A DNA stretch of 49,682 nucleotides from Thermoanaerobaculia bacterium (lineage in GTDB: Bacteria > Acidobacteriota > Thermoanaerobaculia > Multivoradales > J023): the NCBI GenBank assembly GCA_028066595.1, contig JALCBJ010000048.1, positions 1 to 49,682 on the forward strand. The letters run 5' to 3'. Shown in pieces: positions 8,021 to 16,883 of the stretch (the first letter of the stretch is position 1; the number at the start of each line of letters is the position of its first letter). A program made the translations under genes and the position numbers. The notes beneath the pieces are model-generated. The model was given only the letters and a program-made list of their open reading frames with translations. It did not search any database and was not told the origin of the DNA.

Positions 8021-8036
8021 GTGTGCCGACGCACAC
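8021..8036. terminator. Hairpin between convergent genes
   Basis: GTGTGC-CGAC-GCACAC is a perfect 6-bp stem with a 4-nt loop, placed in the 25-bp gap between the plus-strand secreted-protein gene (stop at 8016) and the minus-strand ankyrin gene (stop at 8042). No U-tract is present on either side. A bidirectional terminator is the natural reading. Confidence 0.5.
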
Positions 8037-8041
8037 TGCAG

Positions 8042-8775
8042 TCAGTCGAGACTCTCCGGCGGGTAGTCGCCGCGGAGATTCCACTCCATACCGTTGCCCC
8101 AACCGGCTCCGTGGTCGCTGATGATGGCCTGCCGGGAGCGTTCGCCGATCCGATGTTCGCCGAACGAGAGCAACGCCAAAATCGAACCGGGGCGCAGATG
8201 CTCACTGGCCCAGGTCAACGGTGACGCACCATGAGCGTCGCGGGCTTCTCGGTTGGCCCCATGGTCCAGCAGGTACTGGACGATCCCTTCGTCGGCGTAC
8301 GCTGCGGCGCGGTGGAGCGGTGTCTCGCCGCGGGTGCGAACGTCGCGCATGAACGCACCAGTCTCCTTGCCCGCTATCGTAGCCGCGTTGACGTCGGCGC
8401 CATGCTCCACCAGCAGGCGGATCACATAGAGATAGTAGGGGCGTCCCGCCTTGGCCAACGCGCTGTGGGGGGGTGTTTCGCCGGTCTCTGCGTGCGCCGC
8501 AGTCACATCGGCGCCCTGGGCGATCAGAAAATCGCACATCTTCCAGTGGCCGAAGAATGCCGCGTTGCCCAGCTCCGCGTCGAGGTCGATACTGGTTAGG
8601 TCTCCACCGGCTTGGAGCACGGCTTTGAACGCCGTGACGTCGTCGTAGTAGACCACTGCATCGGCTGGATGGGTCCCGAGTGCAGCAGCTCTCGCCAATT
8701 CGGAAGGGCGAGGAGCTCGAAGACCAGGTCTGTGCGGCCCCGGCTGATGCGATCGATGAGGTGGGATTCGGTCAT
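8042..8775 (-). pseudogene. Ankyrin-repeat protein gene with one apparent frameshift
   Basis: The natural start is the ATG at 8775 (MTESHLIDRISRGRTDLVFELL, then LPNWRELLHSGPIQPMQW). At 8653-8654 the homology changes frame, continuing as VYYDDVTAFKAVLQAGG through several ankyrin units (GETPPHSAL..., VEHGADVNAATIAG, GETPLHRAAAYADEGIVQYLLDHGA, HGASPLTWA) to the stop. Adding one G to the GG at this point joins the parts as MQWVYYDD and gives 244 residues. All repeats are intact, so the break may be a sequence error. Ankyrin repeats mediate protein binding. This soluble family has no known catalytic role and no signal peptide is seen. The gene is transcribed away from the divergent PadR gene. Confidence 0.8.
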
Positions 8776-8913
8776 TGGCTCTCCATTCGCGACCGGACGT
8801 CACGGTGTTTCAACGACTCGTTCATGCACTTGTGAATCACACGAGATCTCACCGCTCGGCTGATCGAAGAGCGGACCTCGTTCCGAGGTCCGTCGCGAGC
8901 CTCACATATACAG

Positions 8914-8942
8914 TTGTCTATGCATAGTTGACTGGGTATAAT
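8914..8942 (+). promoter_or_regulatory. Promoter of PadR gene, probably leaderless
   Basis: TTGTCT (8914-8919), a 17-bp spacer and a perfect TATAAT (8937-8942). The spacer contains the perfect palindrome CTATGCATAG (8918-8927 including one base of the -35), flanked by weaker symmetric TATAC/GTATA arms, a plausible PadR operator. The ATG at 8949 lies only 6 nt after the -10 box, so the transcript would start at or next to the start codon. Confidence 0.7.
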
Positions 8943-8948
8943 GCTCTC

Positions 8949-9284
8949 ATGCCCAAACACCGCAAGGACGTCCTGCAAGGAACGCTGAGTCTTCTGGTCC
9001 TCCAGACCCTGGACCGTGGCGGTCCGCTCCACGGCTACGCCATCACAGCCGCGATCCATCATCGGTCTCACGACCTGCTGAGGGTCGAGGAGGGCTCGCT
9101 CTATCCGGCGTTGCGGCGTATGGAACAAGAGGGTTGGCTGAGTGCTGCGTGGGGAAAAACCGAGAAGAACCGGCAAGCGCGGTTCTATTCAGTGACTCCT
9201 GCTGGTCGGCGTCAGCTGGAGAAAGAGAAGAAGAGCTGGGCCCGTCTCAGTGAAGGAGTACGGCATGTGTTGCAGCACGCTTGA
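8949..9284 (+). CDS. PadR-family transcriptional regulator
   Basis: A winged-helix repressor of 111 residues, the usual length of the short PadR subfamily. Signature segments are KDVLQGTLSLLVLQTL, GPLHGYAI, EEGSLYPALRRMEQEGWL (recognition helix and wing) and RFYSVTPAGRRQL, followed by one long C-terminal helix for dimerisation. The ATG at 8949 is chosen because it gives the family N-terminus MPKHRKDVLQG; it lies 6 nt behind a perfect TATAAT. An orphan MacB-like permease starts 34 bp downstream. This PadR-permease arrangement is common in Acidobacteriota and implies that the regulator controls that transporter gene and probably itself. The inducer is unknown. Confidence 0.92.
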   Translation: MPKHRKDVLQGTLSLLVLQTLDRGGPLHGYAITAAIHHRSHDLLRVEEGSLYPALRRMEQEGWLSAAWGKTEKNRQARFYSVTPAGRRQLEKEKKSWARLSEGVRHVLQHA

Positions 9285-9318
9285 GCCACGAGTTGCGATG
9301 TAGCACCGAGGAGTTGAT

Positions 9319-12000
9319 ATGAGCTGGTTTCGACGTCTGAAGAACTTTCTACGGCCCGACCGAATCGCACGGGACATCGACCGAGAGCTCGAGTTTCATC
9401 TGGAGGAAAGGATGGACGAGCTCGTGTCCTCCGGATGGAGTGAGCGCGAGGCCCGTCGCGAGGCGCGCCGACGCTTCGGTCACCGCGCGGAATGGCGGGA
9501 GCAGACCTACGACATCGAGGTCTTGCCCGGGCTCGACATGCTGCGGTCCGACGTCAAGTACGCACTGCGCGCCATGCGGCGCAGCCCTGGCTTCACCGCT
9601 GTCGCGATCGTCTCGCTGGCGCTCGGCATCGGTGCCAATACTGCGATCTTCAGTCTGATCGACGCCGTCATGCTGCGGCCGCTGCCGGTAGATCGGCCGG
9701 AGCAGCTGGTCCAGATCGTCATGGAGAACAACAGGACAGCGTTCACCAATCCCATCTGGGAGCAGGTGCGGGATGGGCAGGAGATCCTCGACGGCGCCTT
9801 CGCCTTCGCCGACACGAGCTTCGACCTGGGGGATGGTGGCGTCGTGCGGTACGCCCCCGGCACGTGGGTCAGCGGTGACTATTTCGAGGTGTTAGGGATC
9901 ACGCCGGCTGCCGGCCGCCTGCTCGGCCGCTCCGACGACATTCGCGGATGCGCTGCGCGCGCGGTGCTCGGACACGACTTCTGGCAACGCGAGTTCGGCG
10001 GCGACAAAGAGGTCGTCGGGCGACCGCTGTCGTTGCAGGGACTGAGCTTCGAAGTCGTCGGTGTCGCCCAGCCCGGATTTCGCGGCATCCATGTAGGGCG
10101 GCGAGCGGATGTGTTCGCACCGCTTTGTTCGATCGCATCCGTTCGTAGCCCCGAGATTCTCGACGCGCGCAGTAGCTGGTTTCTGAACGTCTTCGGTCGG
10201 CTCGGCGAAACGACCGGTTTCGAACAGGCGTCGGCAGGCGTCGCCGCGTTCGCGCCTTCGGTCTACGCTGCGACGGTGCCGCAAGACTGGTCGGCCGACG
10301 AGCAGGCCGAGTACCGGCAAGGCGTGCTCCAGCTCACGCAAGCGAGTACCGGCATCTCCTATCTTCGCGGTCGATATCGTCAGGCCTTGATCGTCCTGTG
10401 GGTGGTGGTCGGAGCGGTGCTCTTGATCACCTGCGCCAACGTAGCTCAACTACTGCTGGCCCGAGCCGTGGCGCGTCAGCAGGAAGTCGCCATGCGACTG
10501 GCTCTTGGTTCGGGACGGCGTCGACTGGTGCGCCAGCTGTTGACGGAGAGCTTGTTACTGGCACTGCTCGGTGCCGGTGCCGGGATCCTCTTCGCACGCT
10601 GGTCCAGTCAGGCGCTCGTCAGTTGGTTGTCGTACAGCCGCCAACCCGTGGCCCTCGACCTGGTTCTCGATGCTCGTATCTTGGGATTCACCATCGCGGT
10701 GACGGCTCTGACCGGAATCCTCTTCGGTTTGGCCCCTGCCTGGCGCTCGACCCGCGTCGAGCCGCAGGATGCGCTGCGTGGCGCAGGGCGCGACGCAGTG
10801 GCCGGCTCGGGAACGTCGCGTCTCGGGACGTCGCAGGGCATCGTGGTGGTTCAGGTGGCCTTGTCGCTGGTCTTGGTGACAGCGGCGGTGTTGCTCGCCG
10901 GTAGCTTCGGTCGGTTGGCATCGTTGGATCCAGGCTTCGAAGCCGAGGGAGTCTTGCTGTTCGAAGCCGACTGGTCGCGGATCGACATGGACGAGGAACG
11001 GCAGCGTGAATTCCGGCAGCAGATGCTGCGTCGGGTTCGTGCGATTCCGGGTGTGCGGCATGCGAGCGCCTCGTTGGTCACGCCCATCGGCGGCATCTCT
11101 TGGAACGAGTACATCGAGGTAGATGGCTTCGCGCCGCGGGACGAACGAGACTCGCTCGCATGGTTCAACGGGGTCACGGAGGGCTATCTCGAAGCCCTGG
11201 GCACCGCGCTCGTCGCAGGGCGCGATCTTTCGTCGAGTGATCGACACGGTGCACCGCCGGTGGCCCTGGTCAACCAGACGCTGGTCGAGACGTTCTTCGG
11301 AGGCGAGAGTCCCCTGAACCGGTCCCTCCGAATCCGGGACCATGACCAGGTCGGCGAGCCGATCGAGATCGTCGGCGTGGTGGAGGACGCGAAATACCGT
11401 CGTCTCGACGAGGAGACGCTGCCGACGGTGTACCGGCCACTGGACCAATCAGAATCCTGGGGCAGCTCGGTCCATCTGGAGCTCTCTACCGGCGGCCCGG
11501 CGGAGGACTTGATCGGCCCGGTCACGGAGGCCATGCAGGCCGTTCACCCGGCGCTACGATTCGAATTCACGTCGATGCGCGAGCAGGTTGCCTCGTCCCT
11601 GGCCCGTCCGCGGCTGCTCGCGACGCTTTCGGGATTCTTCGCACTCTTGGCGCTGATGCTGTCCGTCATCGGCCTCTTCGGGGTCATCTCCTTCGGCATC
11701 AACCGGCGCCGCAAGGAGATCGGAGTGCGGGTCGCGCTGGGCGCCGGACGCGCTGGCATTCTGCGCCTGGTCGGCGAGGAGGTCGCGCGGCTCGTAGGGC
11801 TCGGCGTAGGGTTGGGAGTGCTCCTGGCCCTGGTGGCGGTCCGCCTGATCGACTCCTTCCTCTACGGCGTCACCGCGAGGGATCCCGCCACCTTTCTGTT
11901 CTCCGCGATATTGCTGTCCGCGGTGGCTCTCGCGGCGGGAATCCTGCCGGCATGGCGCGCTTCGGGAACGGATCCGATGTTGGCGCTCCGCGACGAGTGA
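9319..12000 (+). CDS. Orphan MacB/FtsX-type ABC permease (ADOP family)
   Basis: An 893-residue membrane protein with an ATG preceded by GAGGAG. A soluble N-terminal prefix (about 1-70: LEFHLEERMDELV, then ARREARRRFGH) typical of PadR-linked acidobacterial permeases precedes a MacB-like module. The first membrane helix is near 95-125 (FTAVAIVSLALGIGANTAIFSLI), followed by a large periplasmic domain. A three-helix FtsX block is near 355-430 with ACANVAQLLLARAV-like features (read here as TCANVAQLLLARAVARQQE), then a second periplasmic domain and a second FtsX block at the C-terminus (IGLFGVISF, RRKEIGVRVALGAG). It is a duplicated permease in one chain. No ATPase gene is nearby, so either a remote ATPase powers it or it acts without one. 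The substrate is unknown; export of lipids, peptides or antibiotics is typical of MacB relatives. Confidence 0.9.
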   Translation: MSWFRRLKNFLRPDRIARDIDRELEFHLEERMDELVSSGWSEREARREARRRFGHRAEWREQTYDIEVLPGLDMLRSDVKYALRAMRRSPGFTAVAIVSLALGIGANTAIFSLIDAVMLRPLPVDRPEQLVQIVMENNRTAFTNPIWEQVRDGQEILDGAFAFADTSFDLGDGGVVRYAPGTWVSGDYFEVLGITPAAGRLLGRSDDIRGCAARAVLGHDFWQREFGGDKEVVGRPLSLQGLSFEVVGVAQPGFRGIHVGRRADVFAPLCSIASVRSPEILDARSSWFLNVFGRLGETTGFEQASAGVAAFAPSVYAATVPQDWSADEQAEYRQGVLQLTQASTGISYLRGRYRQALIVLWVVVGAVLLITCANVAQLLLARAVARQQEVAMRLALGSGRRRLVRQLLTESLLLALLGAGAGILFARWSSQALVSWLSYSRQPVALDLVLDARILGFTIAVTALTGILFGLAPAWRSTRVEPQDALRGAGRDAVAGSGTSRLGTSQGIVVVQVALSLVLVTAAVLLAGSFGRLASLDPGFEAEGVLLFEADWSRIDMDEERQREFRQQMLRRVRAIPGVRHASASLVTPIGGISWNEYIEVDGFAPRDERDSLAWFNGVTEGYLEALGTALVAGRDLSSSDRHGAPPVALVNQTLVETFFGGESPLNRSLRIRDHDQVGEPIEIVGVVEDAKYRRLDEETLPTVYRPLDQSESWGSSVHLELSTGGPAEDLIGPVTEAMQAVHPALRFEFTSMREQVASSLARPRLLATLSGFFALLALMLSVIGLFGVISFGINRRRKEIGVRVALGAGRAGILRLVGEEVARLVGLGVGLGVLLALVAVRLIDSFLYGVTARDPATFLFSAILLSAVALAAGILPAWRASGTDPMLALRDE

Positions 12001-12024
12001 AGGCGAACGGCAGCCGTCAGCCTT
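12000..12024. terminator. Hairpin between convergent genes
   Basis: The arms AAGGC-GA-ACGG and CCGT-CA-GCCTT pair around a CAG loop (12011-12013) with one internal GA/CA mismatch pair. It fills most of the gap between the permease stop and the minus-strand stop at 12033, and probably works for both strands. Confidence 0.5.
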
Positions 12025-12032
12025 AACAGCTG

Positions 12033-13094
12033 CTAGGGTCGCTGCACGATCGTCGGCACGAGAATCGTCGTGGGGCCGGTCTTGGTGTTGGCGGCATTTT
12101 CGGACGCGGCGACCGGCCAGAGGAGCTGAACGGCTCCGTCCCGAATGGACGCCAGCGGCTGGCCTTCGAGCTGCGTCGTCGGCGCGGCCGCGGGTGCTGC
12201 CCAGAGCAGCTCACCGCCGCGCAGCGTTGCGGCCATCCACGTGCGTGGCACTGCCTGACGCCACGTGAGGACGGCCGCGTCGTTCGCCGTCCGCTGGAAT
12301 TGAGGCGATACCGCGCCACGGCCCTGGAGTAGCCTCGGCTCACTCCAGGTCGCGGTGTCGGCGCTGGTGAAGTCGGCGAGCTGGATCCGGTAGTCGTTGC
12401 CGTCGTAGCCACTCCACGCGACGATAGCGCCACGTTTCGTGGCATGCAGAGTGGGAGTGACGTCCGGCACGTCGTTCGCAGTGAGCGCACGGGGTCGAGT
12501 CCAGGTGCCGTCGTAGCGGCTCCAGACAATCTCGTCGTCCTCGCCGTCGTAGGCAGCCCATACCGCCAGAAGACTGCCGTCGCTCAGACGCGCCACGTCG
12601 AGGGCGATCTGGGTGCCCGGTCCGAACTCCGACACTGCCACGGGCTGCGACCAGCCCGCTCCGCTCCGCTGCGCTGCCAGCACCCGGGTCTTGTTGGGTG
12701 CGAATCCTTCGATCCAGACGAGTCCCGAGAGCACACCATCTTCGATCAGAGGGGTCGGAGCATAGGTCGCCGCGTCGTGCAGCTGTTTGGGAGCTGGAAT
12801 GCGTTCCGCGCTGTCTTCTCCGTACTGCCACAGGATCAGCCGCTCAGCGGTCTTCCCTTGGCGATGAACTTGCTCGATACCTGCGACCAGTCGACCGGAG
12901 GCAGTATGCGCCGCCTTGTGCAGCACCACATCGCCCGCGGGTGCGGGAAGAGATCGGAGTCCGGTCGATTCCTCGACGGCCCAAGACTTTCCGCCATCGA
13001 GGATGACGACGCGGTCACCCGCCGACGCAGGAGTCACTAGAAGCAGGATCAACAGGGCCGCAGACAGGAGCTGGACGATTCGGGACGCGGTCAT
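12033..13094 (-). CDS. Secreted beta-propeller-like (sialidase/BNR-like) protein
   Basis: A protein of 353 residues with a clear signal peptide (IVQLLSAALLILLLVTPASAG). The body repeats a pattern of a strand, a DG turn and a W-containing strand: SDGSLLAVWAAYDGEDDEIVWSRYDG, WTRPRALTANDVPDVTPTL, GAIVAWSGYDGNDYRIQLA, WSEPRLLQ. This is the spacing seen in exo-alpha-sialidase/BNR-type propellers and their non-enzymatic secreted relatives. No sialidase Arg triad or RIP motif can be identified, so enzymatic activity is not claimed. The start ATG at 13094 has AGGA upstream. It is divergent from the outer-membrane protein gene at 13226, sharing a 131-bp intergenic region, and convergent with the permease gene. 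Confidence 0.75.
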   Translation of the reverse strand: MTASRIVQLLSAALLILLLVTPASAGDRVVILDGGKSWAVEESTGLRSLPAPAGDVVLHKAAHTASGRLVAGIEQVHRQGKTAERLILWQYGEDSAERIPAPKQLHDAATYAPTPLIEDGVLSGLVWIEGFAPNKTRVLAAQRSGAGWSQPVAVSEFGPGTQIALDVARLSDGSLLAVWAAYDGEDDEIVWSRYDGTWTRPRALTANDVPDVTPTLHATKRGAIVAWSGYDGNDYRIQLADFTSADTATWSEPRLLQGRGAVSPQFQRTANDAAVLTWRQAVPRTWMAATLRGGELLWAAPAAAPTTQLEGQPLASIRDGAVQLLWPVAASENAANTKTGPTTILVPTIVQRP

Positions 13095-13225
13095 CTAGGG
13101 TTTCCTGGTAGGACGACAGTCAGATGAGGTGGATCCGGCGGAGGCGCGGCGAGCGCCAGCGCCGCCGGAATTGTACGATAGCGCAGCGCCATATCCGTCC
13201 ACCCATCCATTTCCCGGGAGCTCCC

Positions 13226-14050
13226 ATGCCGTCTGATCCCCGCCGACCCGTTGCATTCTCTTTCGCCGCCGCCCTGGCGATGACTCTCCTGACACCCGTC
13301 GAGGCACAGGTTCTCGATCGTTTCGAGCTTCGTGGGGGTGGAGAGACGCTCGACGCCGACAGCACCGTACGAGTCGACGACGGGGCGACCTTGGGCACGA
13401 GCATCGACTTCGAAGACGATCTCGGCTTGGAAGGCGAGACGGAGACATTCTCCATCGAGCTGGCGTTTCGACTCGGCAAACGTCACCAGCTCGGGTTCAG
13501 TCAACGCACGTTGGACCGGACCGGTGAGCGCCGCCTCGACCAGAGCATGACCTTCCAAGGATTCACGTTCCCTTTCGACGTGGACACCGAATCGCATCTC
13601 GATCTGGAGATGACCGGTGTGTCTTACACGTTCTGGCCGTTCCTGGGTCAGAGCGGCGGATTCGGTATTGCCCTCGGTGCCTATGACACAGAGATTCGCG
13701 CTGGGATCACTGGCCGAGCGACTGTGGGCGGAGTCCAGTTGAGCCATACCGAGGAGGCTTCGGAGTCCGCTCCGCTGCCGTTCGTGGGAGTAGATTTCCG
13801 TTTTCTACCGTCGAATCGCTGGCGGATCCGCGGCCAGTACCGCGTGCTGTCGGTCGATGATTTCGACGGTTGGGAAGGCGACCTGACCGACGGAACGGTG
13901 GGGCTGGACTTCCGGCTGCTGTCGCAGCTCTGGATCGGCGCGGCGTATCGCACGCTGGAGATCGACGTCTCGTCGGAAGAGGCAGGTTTCACGGGTCAGG
14001 CTGATCTCGATTTTTCGGGTTTTGGCGTCTACGGAACGTTGACCTTCTGA
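13226..14050 (+). CDS. Outer-membrane beta-barrel protein (hypothetical)
   Basis: A protein of 274 residues from the ATG at 13226. A signal peptide (VAFSFAAALAMTLLTPVEAQ) is followed by alternating amphipathic strands: FELRGGGE, FSIELAFRLGKRHQLGFSQRTLDR, HLDLEMTGVSYTFWPF, FGIALGAYDTEIRAGI, LPFVGVDFRFLPSNRWRIRGQYRVLS, VGLDFRLLSQLWIGAAYRTLEID. The last strand is GFGVYGTLTF, ending in Phe as required for barrel assembly by Bam. The length suits an 8-10-strand barrel. It resembles OmpW/OmpA-like small barrels in layout only; no ligand or enzyme site is visible. Signal peptide plus C-terminal Phe makes outer-membrane location likely. The pst cluster follows after a gap of about 200 bp, with no obvious functional link. 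Confidence 0.8.
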   Translation: MPSDPRRPVAFSFAAALAMTLLTPVEAQVLDRFELRGGGETLDADSTVRVDDGATLGTSIDFEDDLGLEGETETFSIELAFRLGKRHQLGFSQRTLDRTGERRLDQSMTFQGFTFPFDVDTESHLDLEMTGVSYTFWPFLGQSGGFGIALGAYDTEIRAGITGRATVGGVQLSHTEEASESAPLPFVGVDFRFLPSNRWRIRGQYRVLSVDDFDGWEGDLTDGTVGLDFRLLSQLWIGAAYRTLEIDVSSEEAGFTGQADLDFSGFGVYGTLTF

Positions 14051-14251
14051 GACTCGGTCGGATCGCGCCGCGGATCGTCGTCCGGGTGCGGAGAACGGCC
14101 AGTTGGCAGGGAAGCCAGGGAATGTGCACGCCGCGCGAGACGGCGATACCGATCTCGCGTTGGCTGTAGCGACGCTGCAGTGCAGAACTGGCGGCGCCGT
14201 GCGCGCGTAGACAGCGGGAAGAACACCGTACAGACGCCCTTGCATCGACCC

Positions 14252-15142
14252 GTGAACCGAATCTCCATTCCCTCCTCGGCCCGCTGGATCGCATGTGTGT
14301 TCGGGCTCTGCGTGTTCGCTGGTTGCGGATCCTCCAACGAGCCGTCTTCACGGGAGGGCCGCGAGGGCACCGACCCGGCCCGACTGGTCGTTACCGGTTC
14401 GAGCACCATCGCTCCACTCATCTCCGACGTGGCGCGTCGGTACGAGCAAGAGCATCCCGGGGTTCGCATCGACGTGCAAACCGGGGGCTCGTCCCGCGGT
14501 CTGACCGATGCCCGTCGCGGTCTCGCGGACGTGGGCATGGTGTCGCGATCACCGCGGGAGGGCGAGGACGACGTAGCCTGGATCCCGATCGCCCTGGACG
14601 GTTTGGCGATCATCGTGCACGCGGACAGTCCGGTGAACGTGCTGTCCGAGGAGCAGGTCGTCGCCATCTACCGCGGCGAGATCGAGACCTGGAGGGATGT
14701 CGGTGGGGAAGACGCTCCGATCACCGTGGTCACCAAGGCGGACGGGCGCTCGACGCTCGAGGTGTTCCTGGATCATTTCGGGCTGACGGCCCAGGAGATC
14801 CGGGCCGACGTCGTCATCGGTGACAACCAACAGGCCATCAAGACCGTGGTCGGCAATCCCGACGCCATCGCGTATGTTTCGATCGGTACCGCCGAGTACG
14901 AGGCGATGCAGGGCGCACCGCTACGCCTCCTACGGCTCGGCGACTTCGAGCCGAGTACCGACGCAGTGCGCGCGGGCAGCTACCCCGTGGCGCGGACACT
15001 CCACGTCGTCGCGAAGGGCGAGTCGGCGCCGGTCGTGTCCGAATTTCTCGACTTTCTCCTCTCACCCGCGGTACACGATCTCGTAGAGTCACATTTCTTC
15101 GTACCACTCGACGGGCCGACTCCCGATGGCCCGGCCGGCTGA
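14252..15142 (+). CDS. pstS: Phosphate ABC transporter substrate-binding lipoprotein
   Basis: Periplasmic phosphate-binding component of the PstSCAB importer. The GTG at 14252 is chosen because it gives a compact lipoprotein signal (basic region NRISIPSSAR, hydrophobic WIACVFGLCV, lipobox FAGC); an upstream extension to 14180 would add a non-signal-like stretch. The mature part begins LVVTGSSTIAPLISDVARRYE and continues VQTGGSSRGLTDARRGLADVG, the Ser/Gly-rich phosphate-contact loops of the PstS-like class. EEQVVAIYRGEIETWRDVGG and ITVVTKADGRSTLEVF follow. About 296 residues. It overlaps pstC by 17 bp, starting a tightly packed four-gene operon. I see no clear PHO-box in the 200 bp upstream. 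Confidence 0.92.
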   Translation: MNRISIPSSARWIACVFGLCVFAGCGSSNEPSSREGREGTDPARLVVTGSSTIAPLISDVARRYEQEHPGVRIDVQTGGSSRGLTDARRGLADVGMVSRSPREGEDDVAWIPIALDGLAIIVHADSPVNVLSEEQVVAIYRGEIETWRDVGGEDAPITVVTKADGRSTLEVFLDHFGLTAQEIRADVVIGDNQQAIKTVVGNPDAIAYVSIGTAEYEAMQGAPLRLLRLGDFEPSTDAVRAGSYPVARTLHVVAKGESAPVVSEFLDFLLSPAVHDLVESHFFVPLDGPTPDGPAG

Positions 15143-15992
15143 CCGAGTACTGAGCCTGGCCAGCCGCGTTGCAGCCGCGGCTTCGGCGGTGGTCGTGATG
15201 CTGATCGCGCTCTTCGTCGGTTGGGAGGCCTGGCCAGCGCTGCGCGACGTCGGTTCCCGTTTCGTAACGGATTCTTCGTGGCACCCTGCGGCGGGAACCG
15301 AGGCCGGCACCTTTGGCCTGTTGCCGATGGCCGCTGCCACGGGCGCTGCGGCAGCAGGCGTGCTGGTATTGGCCACCCCCGCGGCACTCCTGTCTGCGAT
15401 CTTCTGCAGGTTCTACGCTCCTCGTCCGTTGGCGATGATCTATCGGCGTCTGGTGGAGTTGCTGGCCGGAGTACCGTCGGTGGTCTATGGCTTCTGGGGT
15501 TTGGTGGTACTGGTACCGCTCGTCCGCCGGCTGGAGCCGCCGGGTGCCAGTCTCCTCACAGGAATTCTCGTTCTCGCACTGATGATCCTGCCGACGGTTG
15601 CACTCACGGTCGATGCTGCGTTCGGTCGTGCTGCCGAGGAACACCTGGCGGGCGGGGCTGCCTTGGGCCTTTCGAGGCCGACGTTGATCTTCGAGATCGT
15701 GTTGCCGGCGTCGCGCTCCGGCCTGGCCACGGGGTTGATGCTGGGAGCTGGGCGGGCACTGGGAGAGACGATGGCGGTATTGATGGTGTGCGGCAACGTC
15801 GTGCAGATCCCGGATAGCCTTTTCGATCCGGTGCGCACGCTGACGGCCAACATCGCCTTGGAGATGGCCTACGCCACGGACCATCATCGCGCCGCACTCT
15901 TCGTGTCGGGTTTGGTGTTGCTGGCGGCGGTGTCAGTGCTGGTGTTGGCTGCCGGCCGGTGGGGCGGCGTAGAGCCGGAGATGGCCTCGTGA
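15126..15992 (+). CDS. pstC: Phosphate ABC transporter permease PstC
   Basis: Inner-membrane permease subunit of 288 residues with about six membrane helices. It is recognisable by VYGFWGLVVLVPLVRRL, the permease-ATPase contact (EAA-type) loop AAEEHLAGGAALGLSRPTLIFEIVLPASRSGLATGLMLGAGRALGET, and the C-terminal ALFVSGLVLLAAVSVLVLA. The first helix follows a short N-terminus and the long first periplasmic loop is typical of PstC. The ATG at 15126 lies inside the end of pstS (17-bp overlap) and the stop overlaps the pstA start (GTGA). It pairs with PstA to form the phosphate channel. Confidence 0.93.
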   Translation: MARPADRVLSLASRVAAAASAVVVMLIALFVGWEAWPALRDVGSRFVTDSSWHPAAGTEAGTFGLLPMAAATGAAAAGVLVLATPAALLSAIFCRFYAPRPLAMIYRRLVELLAGVPSVVYGFWGLVVLVPLVRRLEPPGASLLTGILVLALMILPTVALTVDAAFGRAAEEHLAGGAALGLSRPTLIFEIVLPASRSGLATGLMLGAGRALGETMAVLMVCGNVVQIPDSLFDPVRTLTANIALEMAYATDHHRAALFVSGLVLLAAVSVLVLAAGRWGGVEPEMAS

Positions 15993-16879
15993 GCGGGCGC
16001 GTACGCGCTGGGGCTTTCGGTCCGGCGCAGCTAGGGAATGGACGGAACGACCGGTTGTTGGCCGTCGCGGCGTGGACGGTGCCCGTTCTTGTCGGCGGTG
16101 TCTTTGGTTGGCTACTCTTCGATCTCTTGCGCCACGGCTTGGGCGGACTCTCCTGGACCTTTCTGACCACAGCACCGGAAGCGGCCGGCCGCGCGGGCGG
16201 CATCGGGCCGGTCCTTTTCTCCACGTTACTCATCCTGGCGGTTTGCCTGCTCGCCGCCGTGCCGGTGGGCATGCTGACCGCCGTTCTGCTGTCGGGCGTC
16301 GTCGGCCGTCCTCCATCCCAGATGCGCTCGACGTTCCTGCGATCTGTTCGACGCAGCCTCGACGTGCTCGCCGGGGTGCCGTCGATCGTTTTCGGGTTGT
16401 TCGGCAACGCCTTCTTCAGCATCGTTCTGGGCATGGGCTTCTCCATCCTCTCCGGCGGATTGACCCTGGCCTGCATGGTGCTGCCCATCTTCATCCGCGA
16501 AGCGGAGGAGGCGCTGCGCCAGGTCCCTGCCGAGCTTCGCCTGTCGGCCGCGGCGCTCGGCCTGTCCCGAACCAAGACCCTGACGTCGATTCTTTTGCCC
16601 GCGGCGCTGCCAGGAATCACCGTCGGCTTGGTGTTGGGGATCGGACGCGCCCTGGCGGAGACCGCGGCGCTGATCTTCACGTCCGGTTACGTCGACCGAA
16701 TGCCGGGGTCGCTCCTCGACTCCGGCCGGTCGCTCTCGATTCACATCTATGATCTGTCGATGAACGTAGCTGGAGGAGAGCCCAACGCCTACGCCACCGC
16801 TCTGGTGCTCGTCGGCCTCCTGCTCGTGATCAACTCGGCCGCAGCCTCGCTCTCGGCTCGGTGGCATCGCCGAGGCTGA
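15989..16879 (+). CDS. pstA: Phosphate ABC transporter permease PstA
   Basis: Second permease subunit, 296 residues from the GTG at 15989, which overlaps the pstC stop by 4 bp; an earlier GTG at 15959 would overlap pstC far more. There are about six membrane helices. The diagnostic segments are LDVLAGVPSIVFGLFGNAFF, and AEEALRQVPAELRLSAAALGLSRTKTLTSILLPAALPGITVGLVLGIGRALAETA, which contains the EAA-type coupling loop to PstB. The NVAGGEPNAYATALVLV segment near the end is the usual PstA C-terminus. The next gene, pstB, begins 4 bp after the stop. Confidence 0.93.
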   Translation: MSGRVRAGAFGPAQLGNGRNDRLLAVAAWTVPVLVGGVFGWLLFDLLRHGLGGLSWTFLTTAPEAAGRAGGIGPVLFSTLLILAVCLLAAVPVGMLTAVLLSGVVGRPPSQMRSTFLRSVRRSLDVLAGVPSIVFGLFGNAFFSIVLGMGFSILSGGLTLACMVLPIFIREAEEALRQVPAELRLSAAALGLSRTKTLTSILLPAALPGITVGLVLGIGRALAETAALIFTSGYVDRMPGSLLDSGRSLSIHIYDLSMNVAGGEPNAYATALVLVGLLLVINSAAASLSARWHRRG

Positions 16880-16883
16880 CGAT

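Noticed and set aside
13095..13225. TACGAT considered as a -10 box for the outer-membrane barrel gene
   Set aside because: No -35 at a suitable distance and the match is weak.
14051..14251. PHO box before pstS
   Set aside because: No pair of CTGTCAT-like direct repeats with 11-bp periodicity could be found.
14838..16680. Two long minus-strand open frames (about 350 codons each) opposite pstSCA
   Set aside because: Arg/Pro/Ser-rich composition without domains; they arise from GC-rich third positions opposite well-identified pst genes.
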